Shown piece after piece: positions 11,630 through 23,100 of a stretch of DNA of 64,000 nt. The first letter of the stretch is position 1. Every line of letters begins with the position of its first letter. The DNA is taken from assembly GCF_038502225.1 (NCBI RefSeq), contig NC_091323.1, forward strand, positions 19,722,503 through 19,786,502. The letters run 5' to 3'. The notes under the pieces are model-generated. The model made no database searches and was not told where the DNA came from. It worked only from the letters and a program-made list of their open reading frames with translations. The DNA comes from Cherax quadricarinatus (taxonomy: Eukaryota; Arthropoda; Malacostraca; Decapoda; Parastacidae). The translations under genes and the position numbers were made by a program.

Positions 11630-12219
11630 CATGGTCACCTTCACAACATCACTGTGCTGGTCGTCACATGGTCACCTTCACAACATCACTGTGCTGGTCG
11701 TCACATGGTCACCTTCACAACATCACTGTGCTGGTCGTCACATGGTCACCTTCACAACATCACTGTGCTGGTCGTCACATGGTCACCTTCACAACATCAC
11801 TGTGCTGGTCGTCACATGGTCACCTTCACAACATCACTGTGCTGGTCGTCACATGGTCACCTTCACAACATCACTGTGCTGGTCGTCACATGGTCACCTT
11901 CACAACATCACTGTGCTGGTCGTCACATGGTCACCTTCACAACATCACTGTGCTGGTCGTCACATGGTCACCTTCCCAACATCACTGTGCTGGTCGTCAC
12001 ATGGTCACCTTCACAACATCACTGTGCTGGTCGTCACATGGTCACCTTCACAACATCACTGTGCTGGTCGTCACATGGTCACCTTCACAACATCACTGTG
12101 CTGGTCGTCACATGGTCACCTTCACAACATCACTGTGCTGGTCGTCACATGGTCACCTTCACAACATCACTGTGCTGGTCGTCACATGGTCACCTTCCCA
12201 ACATCACTGTGCTGGTCGT
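11630..12219. repeat. 37-bp minisatellite, 16 copies
   Basis: The unit CATGGTCACCTTCACAACAT plus CACTGTGCTGGTCGTCA is almost invariant, with two TTCCCAAC variants (near 11975 and 12195). All three plus frames are open because 37 is not a multiple of 3 and the unit has no stop. Confidence 0.96.
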
Positions 12220-12268
12220 ATTGACTTCGTCTTAAAGTACATCAACTTCTCTTCTTCTTCTGTTATAC

Positions 12269-12345
12269 TTGGAGTTAACCTGGAGAGAGTTCCGGGGGTC
12301 AACGCCCCCGCGGCCCGGTCTGTGACCAGGCCTCCTAAAATAACA
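12269..12345 (-). mobile_element. LINE 3'-end fragment (54385 family)
   Basis: GGGGGTCAACGCCCCCGCGG and GTGACCAGGCCTCCT match, with changes, the plus-strand text at 54395-54435, which is the 3' end of a minus-strand CR1-like LINE. Only about 75 bp remain. Confidence 0.65.
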
Positions 12346-12530
12346 ATAAAATAATAATTGTTATTATGAGAAGAAAAAGAAAAAAGAAAAAGAAAATGAA
12401 GAAGAAAGAAGAAAATGAAATAATAATAATAATAACAGTAATAATAATAATTACAATAAAAATAAGAATAATAATGATAAAAATTATTACCATTATAATT
12501 ATTATAATTATAATTATTATTATATTCACA
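12346..12530. repeat. Purine-rich and (AAT)n simple repeats
   Basis: A/G-rich tract (AGAAAAAGAAAAAAG type) followed by imperfect AAT and ATT repeats. No coding potential. Confidence 0.8.
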
Positions 12531-12640
12531 GGGAAGCGCTAAACCCTTATGGGATATCCCACTGCTGAAGGCGAGGAGGTAATCAAGTTGGATCCGAGGA
12601 AGGAGAAGATAGCTCCAGTTGCTTAGATCAAAGTGTCTTC
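12516..12640 (-). mobile_element. Dispersed SINE-like repeat (26000 family)
   Basis: Reverse complement carries TTTAGCGCTTCCC preceded by AAGGGTT, followed by ATAATAATAATT, as at 26060-26110. The middle (ATCCGAGGAAGGAGAAG) corresponds to the 'ATCC(G)AGGAA' part at 32650. Three copies in the window show it is a family; the class is uncertain. Confidence 0.55.
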
Positions 12641-12851
12641 CACTAAAGGTATTTCTTGTTACAAGGAGGGTCATTAAGGTCGTAATTCCCATGTACACCA
12701 TCATTAAAAACTCCTTAATGATTCAATTAGGTGTTAATTACGAGAGAATTTTGTTGTGTGAGTCACTTGCTTTTTAGGAGCAATTTGTCACCTTAGCTTA
12801 GAGAGCAATGATAGTTCCAGTGTTGAAAGTCACAAGTGTAACGTTAGCAAT

Positions 12852-13385
12852 GTTTCGCTCACCAGGAGCTTCATCCGTCCAATGTTTCGCTCACCAGGAG
12901 CTTCATCCGTCCAATGTTTCGCTCACCAAAAGTATTATTAGTCAAGTGCTTCGCTCACCAGGAGTTTTGTCCAACAAGTGTTTCGCTCACCAGGAGCTTT
13001 ATCCATCCAATGTTTCGCTCACCAGGAGCTTTATCCATCCAATGTTTCGCTCACCAGGAGCTTTATCCATCCAATGTTTCGCTCACCAGGAGCTTTATCC
13101 ATCCAATGTTTCGCTCACCAGGAGATTCATCCGTCCAATGTTTCGCTCACCAGGAGCTTCATCCGTCCAATGTTTCGCTCACCAGGAGCTTCATCCGTCT
13201 AATGTTTCGCTCACCAGGAGCTTCATCCGTCCAATGTTTCGCTCACCAGGAGCTTCATCCGTCCAATGTTTCGCTCACCAGGAGTTTTGTCCAACAAGTG
13301 TTTCGCTCACCAGGAGCTTTATCCATCCAATGTTTCGCTCACCAGGAGCTTTATCCATCCAATGTTTCGCTCACCAGGAGCTTTA
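12852..13385. repeat. 32-bp array built on a hammerhead-like module
   Basis: About 17 copies of GTTTCGCTCACCAGGAGCTT followed by (TATCCATCCAAT or CATCCGTCCAAT). On the minus strand each unit reads GGATGAAGCTCC, TGGT, GAGCGAAACATT. This is the stem II hairpin (GCTC/GAGC) plus GAAAC of the Penelope-like end at 47205 (AAGCTCCTGGAGAGCGAAAC). A rarer GTTTTGTCCAACAAGTG unit occurs near 12963 and 13283, 320 bp (10 units) apart. Confidence 0.9.
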
Positions 13386-16300
13386 CACAGTGTAACACAT
13401 CACAGTAACACAACACAGTAAACACAACACAGTGTAACACAACACAGTAACACACACAGTGTAACACAACACAGTGTGACACAACACAGTGTAACACAAC
13501 ACAGTGTAACACAACACAGTGTGACACAACACAGTGTAACACAACACAGTGAAACAACACAGTGTAACACAACACAGTGTAACACAACTCAGTGTAACAC
13601 AACACAGTGTAACACAACAGAGTGTAACACAACAGAGTGTAACACAACACAGTGTGACACAACACAGTGTGACACAAAACAGTGTGACACAAAACAGTGT
13701 GACACAACACAGTGTAACACAACACAGTGTAACACAACACAGTGTGACACAACACAGTGTAACACAACAGAGTGTAACACAACAGAGTGTAACACAACAC
13801 AGTGTAACACACACAGTGTAAGACAACACAGTGTAACACAACACAGTGTAACACAACACAGTGTAACACAACACAGTGTAACACAACACAGTGTAACACA
13901 ACACAGTGTAACACAACAGTGTAACAGTGTAACACAACACAGTGTAACACAACAACAACACAACACAGTGTAACACAACACAGTGTAACACACAGTGTAA
14001 CACAGTGTAACACAACACAGTGTAACACAACACAGTGTACACAACAACACAACACAGTGTAACACAACACAGTGTAACACAACACAGTGTAGCACAACAC
14101 AGTGTAACACAACACAGTGTAACACAACACAGTGTAACACAACACAGTGTAACACAACACAGTGTAACAACACACACAGTGTAACACAACACAGTGTAAC
14201 ACAACACAGTGTAACACAACACAGTGTAACACAACACAGTGTAACACAACACAACACAGTGTAACACACCACACTGTGACACAACACAGTGTGACACAAC
14301 ACAGTGTAACACAACGCAGTGTAACACAACACAGTGTGACACAACACAGTGTAACACAACAGAGTGTAACACAACAGAGTGTAACACAACACAGTGTGAC
14401 ACAACACAGTGTGACACAACACAGTGTGACACAACACAGTGTGACACAACACAGTGTGACACAACACAGTGTGACACAACACAATGTGACACAACACAGT
14501 GACACAACACAGTGTGACACAACACAGTGTGACACAATACAGTGTGGAACAACAGTGTGACACAACACAGTGTGACACAACACAGTGTAACACAACACAG
14601 TGTAACACAACACAGTGTGACACAACACAGTGTGACACAACACAGTGTGACACAACACAGTGTGACACAACACAGTGTAACACAACGCAGTGTAACACAA
14701 CACAGTGTGACACAACACAGTGTAACACAACAGAGTGTAACACAACAGAGTGTAACACAACACACAACACAACACACAGTAACACAACACAGTGTGACAC
14801 AACACAGTGTGACACAACACAGTGTGACACAACACAGTGTAACACAACACAGTGTTACACAACACAGTGTAACACAACACAGTGTAACACAACACAGTGT
14901 GACACAACACAGTGTGACACAACACAGTGTGACACAACACAGTGTGACACAACACAGTGTAACACAACACAGTGTGACACAACACAGTGTAACACAACAC
15001 AGTGTGACACAACACAGTGTGACACAACACAGTGTGACACAACACAGTGTGACACAACACAGTGTGACACAACACAGTGTGACACAACACAGTGTGACAC
15101 AACACAGTGTGACACAACACAGTGTGACACAACACAGTGTGACACAACACAGTGTGACACAACACAGTGTGACACAACACAGTGTGACACAACACAGTGT
15201 AACACAACACAGTGTAACACAACACAGTGTAACACAATACAGTGTGACACAACACAGTGTAACACAACACAGTGTAACACAACACAGTGTAACACAACAC
15301 AGTGTGACACACAGTGTAACACAACACAGTGTAACACAACAGTGTAACACAACACAGTGTAACACAACACAGTGTAACACACAAACACAACACAGTGTAA
15401 CACAACAGTGTGACACAACACAGTGTGACACAACACAGTGTAACACAACACAGTGTAACACAACACAGTGTGACACAACACAGTGTGACACAACACAGTG
15501 TGACACAACACAGTGTGACACAACACAGTGTAACACAACGCAGTGTAACACAACACAGTGTGACACAAAGTGTAACAAGTGTAACACAAAGTGTAACACA
15601 AGTGTAACACAAAGTGTAACACAAAGTGTAACACAAGTGTAACACAAAGTGTAACACAAGTGTAACACAAAGTGTAACACAAGTGTAACACAAGTGTAAC
15701 ACAAAGTGTAACACAAAGTGTAACACAAGTGTAACACAAGTGTAACACAAAGTGTAACACAAGTGTAACACAAAGTGTAACACAAGTGTAACACAAAGTG
15801 TAACACAAGTGTAACACAACACATTGTGACACAACACAGTGTGACACTACACAGTGTGACACAACACAGTGTGACACAACACAGTGTGACACAACACAGT
15901 GTGACACAACACAGTGTAACACAACACAGTGTAACACAACACAGTGTACACAACACAGTGTAACACAACACAGTGTAACACAACACAGTGTAACACACAA
16001 CAGTGTAACACAACACAGTGTAACACAACACAGTGTAACACAACACAGTGTAACACAACACAGTGTAACACAGTGTAACACAACACAGTGTAACACAACA
16101 CAGTGTAACACAACACAGTGTAACACAACACAGTGTAACACAGTGTAACACAACACAGTGTAACACAACACAGTGTAACACAACACAGTGTAACACAACA
16201 CAGTGTAACACAACACAGTGTAACACAACACAGTGTAACACAACACAGTGTAACACAACACAGTGTAACACAACACAGTGTAACACAACACAGTGTAACA

Positions 16301-16480
16301 CAACACAGTGTAACACAATACAGTGTGACACAACACAGTGTAACACAACACAGTGTAACACAACACAGTGTAACACAACACAGTGTGACACACTGTAACA
16401 CAACACAGTGTAACACAACACAGTGTAACACAACACAGTGTAACACAACACAGTGTAACACAACACAGTGTAACACAAAG
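13384..16480. repeat. 15-bp satellite, about 205 copies
   Basis: The unit is GTGTAACACAACACA with a frequent A-to-G variant GTGTGACACAACACA. Between 15560 and 15810 it is shortened to GTGTAACACAA(A) forms. Larger blocks recur, for example ACGCAGTG then two ACAGAGTG variants near 14310-14375 and 14670-14745. Fifteen is divisible by 3, so minus-strand frames of up to 1056 codons (Cys-Val-Thr-Leu-Cys repeats) remain open. They have no other protein features and are rejected as genes. Confidence 0.97.
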
Positions 16481-17531
16481 GCGTTTGACACAGTTCCACA
16501 CAAGAGATTGGTGCAAAAACTGGAGGACCAAGCAGGGATAACAGGGAAGGCACTACAATGGATCAGGGAATACTTGTCAAGAAGACAGCAGCGAGTCATG
16601 GTACGTGGCGAGGTGTCATAGTGGGCACCTGTGACCAGCGGGGTCCCACAGGGGTCAGTCCTAGGACCAGTGCTGTTTCTGGTATTTGTGAACGACATGA
16701 CGGAAGGAATAGACTCCGAAGTGTCCCTGTTTGCAGATGACGTGAAGTTGATGAGAAGAATTCACTCGATCGAAGACCAGGCAGAACTACAAAGGGATCT
16801 GGACAGGCTGCAGACCTGGTCCAGCAATTGGCTCCTGGAGTTCAATCCCACCAAGTGCAAAATCATGAAGATTGGGGAAGGGCAAAGAAGACCGCAGACG
16901 GAGTACAGTCTAGGGGGCCAGAGACTACAAACCTCACTCAAGGGAAAAGATCTTGGGGTGAGTATAACACCAGGCACATCTCCTGAAGCACACATCAACC
17001 AAATAACTGTTGCAACATATGGGCGCCTAGCAAACCTCAGAACAGCATTCCGACATCTTAATAAGGAATCGTTCAGGACCCTGTACACTGTGTATGTTAG
17101 GCCCATGTTGGAGTATGCCGCACCAGTTTGGAACCCACATCTAGCCAAGCACGTAAAGAAACTAGAGAAAGTGCAAAGGTTTGCAACAAGACTAGTCCCA
17201 GAGCTAAGAGGTATGTCCTACGAGGAGAGGTTAAGGGAAATCGACCTGACGACACTGGGGGACAGGATAGGGAGAACATGATAACGATATATAAAATACT
17301 GAGAGAAATTGGTAAGGTGGACAGAGACAGAATGTTCCGGAGATGGTACACAGCAACAAGGGGACACAGTTGGAAGTTGAAGACACAGATGAATCACAGG
17401 GATGTTAGGAAGTATTTCTTCAGTCACAGAGTAGTCAGGAAGTGGAATAGTTTCGGAAGCGATGTAGTGGAGGCAGGATCCATTCATAGTTTAAGCAGAG
17501 TTATGATAAAGCTCACGGTTCAGGGAGAGTG
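16481..17531 (+). pseudogene. Non-LTR retrotransposon reverse transcriptase, 5'-truncated and broken
   Basis: The frame opens inside the first catalytic block of a CR1/Jockey-type reverse transcriptase (KAFDTVPHKRL). It continues with SGVPQGSVLGP and the catalytic FADD (16730-16741), then the thumb/C-terminal block YVRPMLEYAAPVWNPH and LEKVQRFATRL. A TAG interrupts it at 16619-16621, just before the SGVPQGS block. A frameshift near 17262-17274 moves the C-terminus (MITIYKILREIGKVDRDR, ending at 17531) into another frame. The 5' half (ORF1, endonuclease, palm start) is missing and replaced without a gap by the 15-bp satellite. The same C-terminus occurs intact at 29462-29868 on the other strand. 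The clade name is an estimate from motifs. Confidence 0.9.
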
Positions 17532-17890
17532 ACGCATTAGCGGCCAGTGAAGAGGCGGGGCCAGGAGCTATGATCGATCCCTGCAACGACAAGTAGGTGA
17601 GTACAACTAGGTGAGTACATTCACACAAGGGAGAGAGCGGACTTAGTAACGTCCATTGAGCAGGCGGGGCTAGGAGCTGTGAATCGACCCCTGTAACGGC
17701 ATACAGGTGAGTACACACTCACGCACACACATACAATAGCGGGGGCAGGCTCCATATATAGTTTTAAGATGAGGTACGATAAGGCCCACAAGGTTAAGAG
17801 GGCGTGAATCTGGTAAGTGACAAGTTGAGATGCGGGGTCAGGAGCTGATGCTCGACCCCTGCAGCCATATATCGGTGAACACACGGTCCT
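17532..17890 (+). mobile_element. Three successive LINE 3' tails
   Basis: Three copies of the same 3' UTR lie in a row: 17533-17615, 17629-17718 and 17738-17885. Each has GGCGGGG(C/T)(C/T)AGGAGCT, CGA(C/T)CCCTGCAA-like and GGTGA(G/A)(T/C)AC. The third also restarts the coding end (GGCAGGCTCCATATATAGTT then TAAGATGAGGTACGATAA). They are stacked 5'-truncated insertions or internal tail duplications. Confidence 0.75.
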
Positions 17891-18185
17891 CGGTACACTC
17901 ACACACTGTGTGAGTCGTGTGGGGTTTCCCACAAATAAGTCTCAGAGATTGGCACATTACGAAAGGGAACACCCAAATTCTTCTAGTCGTAAACAATGAA
18001 ACAAATGAGGATCGACTAAGCTGTTCTACATACCTTCAGATTTAAGAATCACATCTAGTGATAAAAAACAAGAGTGGGAGCTAAAAAAACAATACTTTAA
18101 AGCTCTAGATCCATCAAGGAGAAAATTGTACCAACTGAACAAAAATATTATGTTAATTGTGTACAAGTTGATGAGGAGGACAAGT
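17891..18185. other. Unique sequence, nothing recognised
   Basis: AT-rich stretch between LINE tails and the G-rich array. No motif seen. Confidence 0.5.
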
Positions 18186-20108
18186 GAGCAGCAGCTGGGG
18201 GGAGGGAGGGGGGTCTTTATTGATGGTGAGTGTGGGGGGAGGGAGGGGGTCTTTATTGATGGTGAGTGTGGGGGGAGGGAGGGGGGTCTTTATTGATGGT
18301 GAGTGTGCGGGAGGGAGGGGGGGTCTTTATTGATGGTGAGTGTGGGGGGAGGGAGGGGGGTCTTTATTGATGGTGAGTGTGGGGGGAGGGAGGGGGTCTT
18401 TATTGATGGTGAGTGTGGGGGAGGGAGGGGGTCTTTATTGATGGTGAGTGTGGGGGGAGGGAGGGGGTCTTTATTGATGGTGAGTGTGGGGGGAGGGAGG
18501 GGGGTCTTTATTGATGGTGAGTGTGGGGGAGGGAGGGGGGTCTTTATTGATGGTGAGTGTGGGGGGAGGGAGGGGGGTCTTTATTGATGGTGAGTGTGGG
18601 GGAGGGAGGGGGGTCTTTATTGATGGTGAGGGTGGGGGGAGGGAGGGGGTCTTTATTGATGGTGAGTGTGGGGGAGGGAGGGGGTCTTTATTGATGGTGA
18701 GTGTGGGGGGAGGGAGGGGGTCTTTATTGATGGTGAGTGTGGGGGGAGGGAGGGGGTCTTTATTGATGGTGAGTGTGGGGGGAGGGAGGGGGGTCTTTAT
18801 TGATGGTGAGTGTGGGGGGAGGGAGGGGGGTCTTTATTGATGGTGAGTGTGGGGGAGGGAGGGGGTCTTTATTGATGGTGAGTGTGGGGGGAGGGAGGGG
18901 GTCTTTATTGATGGTGAGTGTGGGGGGAGGGAGGGGGTCTTTATTGATGGTGAGTGTGGGGGGAGGGAGGGGGTCTTTATTGATGGTGAGTGTGGGGGGA
19001 GGGAGGGGGTCTTTATTGATGGTGAGTGTGGGGGAGGGAGGGGGGTCTTTATTGATGGTGAGTGTGGGGGAGGGAGGGGGGTCTTTATTGATGGTGAGTG
19101 TGGGGGGAGGGAGGGGGGTCTTTATTGATGGTGAGTGTGGGGGGAGGGAGGGGGTCTTTATTGATGGTGAGTGTGGGGGGAGGGAGGGGGGTCTTTATTG
19201 ATGGCGAGTGTGGGGGGAGGGAGGGGGGTCTTTATTGATGGTGAGTGGGGGGGAGGGAGGGGGGTCTTTATTGATGGTGAGTGTGGGGGGCGGGCGGGGG
19301 GTCTTTATTGATGGTGAGTGTGGGGGAGGGAGGGGGGTCTTTATTGATGGTGAGTGTGGGGGGAGGGAGGGGGGTCTTTATTGATGGTGAGTGTGGGGGG
19401 AGGGAGGGGGTCTTTATTGATGGTGAGTGTGGGGGGAGGGAGGGGGTCTTTATTGATGGTGAGTGTGGGGGGAGGGAGGGGGTCTTTATTGATGGTGAGT
19501 GTGGGGGGAGGGAGGGGGTCTTTATTGATGGTGAGTGTGGGGGGAGGGAGGGGGTCTTTATTGATGGTGAGTGTGGGGGGAGGGAGGGGGTCTTTATTGA
19601 TGGTGAGTGTGGGGGGAGGGAGGGGGTCTTTATTGATGGTGAGTGTGGGGGAGGGAGGGGGTCTTTATTGATGGTGAGTGTGGGGGGAGGGAGGGGGGTC
19701 TTTATTGATGGTGAGTGTGGGGGGAGGGAGGGGGGTCTTTATTGATGGTGAGTGTGGGGGGAGGGAGGGGGTCTTTATTGATGGTGTGTGTGGGGGGAGG
19801 GAGGGGGTCTTTATTGATGGTGAGTGTGGGGGGAGGGAGGGGGTCTTTATTGATGGTGAGTGTGGGGGAGGGAGGGGGTTTTTTATTGATGGTGAGTGTG
19901 GGGGGTCTTTATTGATGGTGAGTGTGGGGGGAGGGAGGGGGGTCTTTATTGATGGCGAGTGTGGTTGGAGGGAGGGGGTCTTTATTGATGGTGAGTGTGG
20001 GGGGAGGGAGGGGGGTCTTTATTGATGGTGAGTGTGGGGGGAGGGAGGGGGTTTTTTATTGATGGTGAGTGTGGGGGGAGGGAGGGGGGTCTTTATTGAT
20101 GGTGAGTG
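18186..20108. repeat. G-rich minisatellite, about 52 copies of 36-38 bp
   Basis: Unit: GTCTTTATTGATGGTGAGTG, then TG and a G-tract of the form G5-6 A GGG A G5-6. Length differs only in G-run size. One short copy lies at 19893-19912 and one GGGCGGGCGGG variant near 19290. Every unit offers three or more G runs in 16 nt, so neighbouring units could form G-quadruplexes on the plus strand. Open frames across it are repeat artefacts. Confidence 0.95.
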
Positions 20109-23100
20109 TGTGAACGTCAACATAGTGTGTGAACGTCAACACAGTGAGTGTGTGAACGTCAACACAGTGAGTGTGTGAACATCAACACAGTGTGTGAACG
20201 TCAACATAGTGAGTGTGTGAACGTCAACACAGTGTGTGAACGTCAACACAGTGAGTGTGTGAACGTCAACACAGTGAGTGTGTGAACATCAACACAGTGT
20301 GTGAACGTCAACACAGTGTGTGAACGTCAACACAGTGTGTGAACGTCAACACAGTGTGTGAACGTCAACACAGTGAGTGTGTGAACATCAACACAGTGTG
20401 TGAACGTCAACACAGTGTGTGAACGTCAACACAGTGTGTGAACGTCAACACAGTGTGTGAACGTCAACACAGTGAGTGTGTGAACGTCAACACAGTGAGT
20501 GTGTGAACGTGAACACAGTAAGTGTGTGAACGTCAACACAGTGTGTGAACGTCAACACAGTGAGTGTGTGAACGTCAACACAGTGAGTGTGTGAACGTCA
20601 ACACAGTGAGTGTGTGAACGTCAACACAGTGAGTGTGTGAACGTCAACACAGTAAGTGTGTGAACGTCAACACAGTGAGTGTGTGAACGTCAACACAGTG
20701 TGTGAACGTCAACACAGTGAGTGTGTGAACGTCAACACAGTGAGTGTGTGAACGTCAACACAGTGAGTGTGTGAACGTCAACACAGTGAGTGTGTGAACG
20801 TCAACACAGTGAGTGTGTGAACGTCAACACAGTAAGTGTGTGAACGTCAACACAGTGAGTGTGTGAACATCAACACAGTGTGTGAACATCAACACAGTGA
20901 GTGTGTGAACGTCAACACAGTAAGTGTGTGAACGTCAACACAGTAAGTGTGTGAACGTCAACACAGTGAGTGTGTGAACATCAACACAGTGAGTGTGTGA
21001 ACGTCAACACAGTGAGTGTGTGAACGTCAACACAGTAAGTGTGTGAACGTCAACACAGTGAGTGTGTGAACATCAACACAGTGAGTGTGTGAACGTCAAC
21101 ACAGTAAGTGTGTGAACGTCAACACAGTGAGTGTGTGAACGTCAACACAGTAAGTGTGTGAACATCAACACAGTGTGTGAACATCAACACAGTGAGTGTG
21201 TGAACGTCAACACAGTAAGTGTGTGAACATCAACACAGTGTGTGAACATCAACACAGTGAGTGTGTGAACATCAACACAGTGAGTGTGTGAACGTCAACA
21301 CAGTGAGTGTGTGAACGTCAACACAGTGAGTGTGTGAACGTCAACACAGTGAGTGTGTGAACGTCAACACAGTGAGTGTGTGAACGTCAACACAGTGAGT
21401 GTGTGAACGTCAACACAGTGTGTGAACGTCAACACAGTGTGTGAACGTCAACACAGTGTGTGAACGTCAACACAGTGTGTGAACATCAACACAGTGTGTG
21501 AACGTCAACACAGTGAGTGTGTGAACGTCAACACAGTGTGTGAACGTCAACACAGTGAGTGTGTGAACGTCAACACAGTGAGTGTGTGAACGTCAACACA
21601 GTGAGTGTGTGAACGTCAACACAGTGAGTGTGTGAACGTCAACACAGTGAGTGTGTGAACATCAACACAGTGTGTGAACGTCAACACAGTGAGTGTGTGA
21701 ACGTCAACACAGTGAGTGTGTGAACGTCAACACAGTGAGTGTGTGAACGTCAACACAGTGAGTGTGTGAACGTCAACACAGTGAGTGTGTGAACGTCAAC
21801 ACAGTGAGTGTGTGAACGTCAACACAGTGAGTGTGTGAACGTCAACACAGTGTGTGAACGTCAACACAGTGTGTGAACGTCAACACAGTGTGTGAACGTC
21901 AACACAGTGTGTGAACATCAACACAGTGTGTGAACGTCAACACAGTGTGTGAACATCAACACAGTGTGTGAACGTCAACACAGTGTGTGAACGTCAACAC
22001 AGTGAGTGTGTGAACGTCAACACAGTGTGTGAACGTCAACACAGTAAGTGTGTGAACGTCAACACAGTGAGTGTGTGAACATCAACACAGTGTGTGAACG
22101 TCAACACAGTAAGTGTGTGAACGTCAACACAGTGAGTGTGTGAACATCAACACAGTGTGTGAACGTCAACACAGTGAGTGTGTGAACATCAACACAGTGT
22201 GTGAACGTCAACACAGTGAGTGAACGTCAACACAGTGTGTGAACATCAACACAGTGTGTGAACGTCAACACAGTGTGTGAACATCAACACAGTGTGTGAA
22301 CGTCAACACAGTAAGTGTGTGAACGTCAACACAGTGAGTGTGTGAACATCAACACAGTGTGTGAACATCAACACAGTGTGTGAACATCAACACAGTGAGT
22401 GTGTGAACATCAACACAGTGTGTGAACGTCAACACAGTGAGTGTGTGAACATCAACACAGTGTGTGAACGTCAACACAGTGTGTGAACATCAACACAGTG
22501 TGTGAACGTCAACACAGTGTGTGAACATCAACACAGTAAGTGTGTGAACGTCAACACAGTGAGTGTGTGAACGTCAACACAGTGAGTGTGTGAACATCAA
22601 CACAGTGTGTGAACGTCAACACAGTGAGCGTTTGAACATCAACACAGTGTGTGAACGTCAACACAGTGTGTGAACATCAACACAGTAAGTGTGTGAACGT
22701 CAACACAGTGTGTGAACATCAACACAGTGAGTGTGTGAACATCAACACAGTGTGTGAACATCAACACAGTGTGTGAACATCAACACAGTGAGTGTGTGAA
22801 CGTCAACACAGTGTGTGAACATCAACACAGTGAGTGTGTGAACATCAACACAGTGTGTGAACATCAACACAGTGAGTGTGTGAACATCAACACAGTGTGT
22901 GAACATCAACACAGTGAGTGTGTGAACGTCAACACAGTGTGTGAACATCAACACAGTAAGTGTGTGAACGTCAACACAGTGAGTGTGTGAACGTCAACAG
23001 AGTGAGTGTGTGAACGTCAACACAGTGAGTGTGTGAACGTCAACACAGTGAGTGTGTGAACATCAACACAGTGTGTGAACGTCAACACAGTGTGTGAACA

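Noticed and set aside
13351..16553. Minus-strand frames of 418-1056 codons made of Cys-Val-Thr-Leu-Cys repeats, and Thr-Gln-His-Ser-Val frames on the plus strand
   Set aside because: They are translations of a 15-bp satellite without stops. Several frames and both strands are open at once, there is no non-repeat domain, and the start codons are arbitrary.
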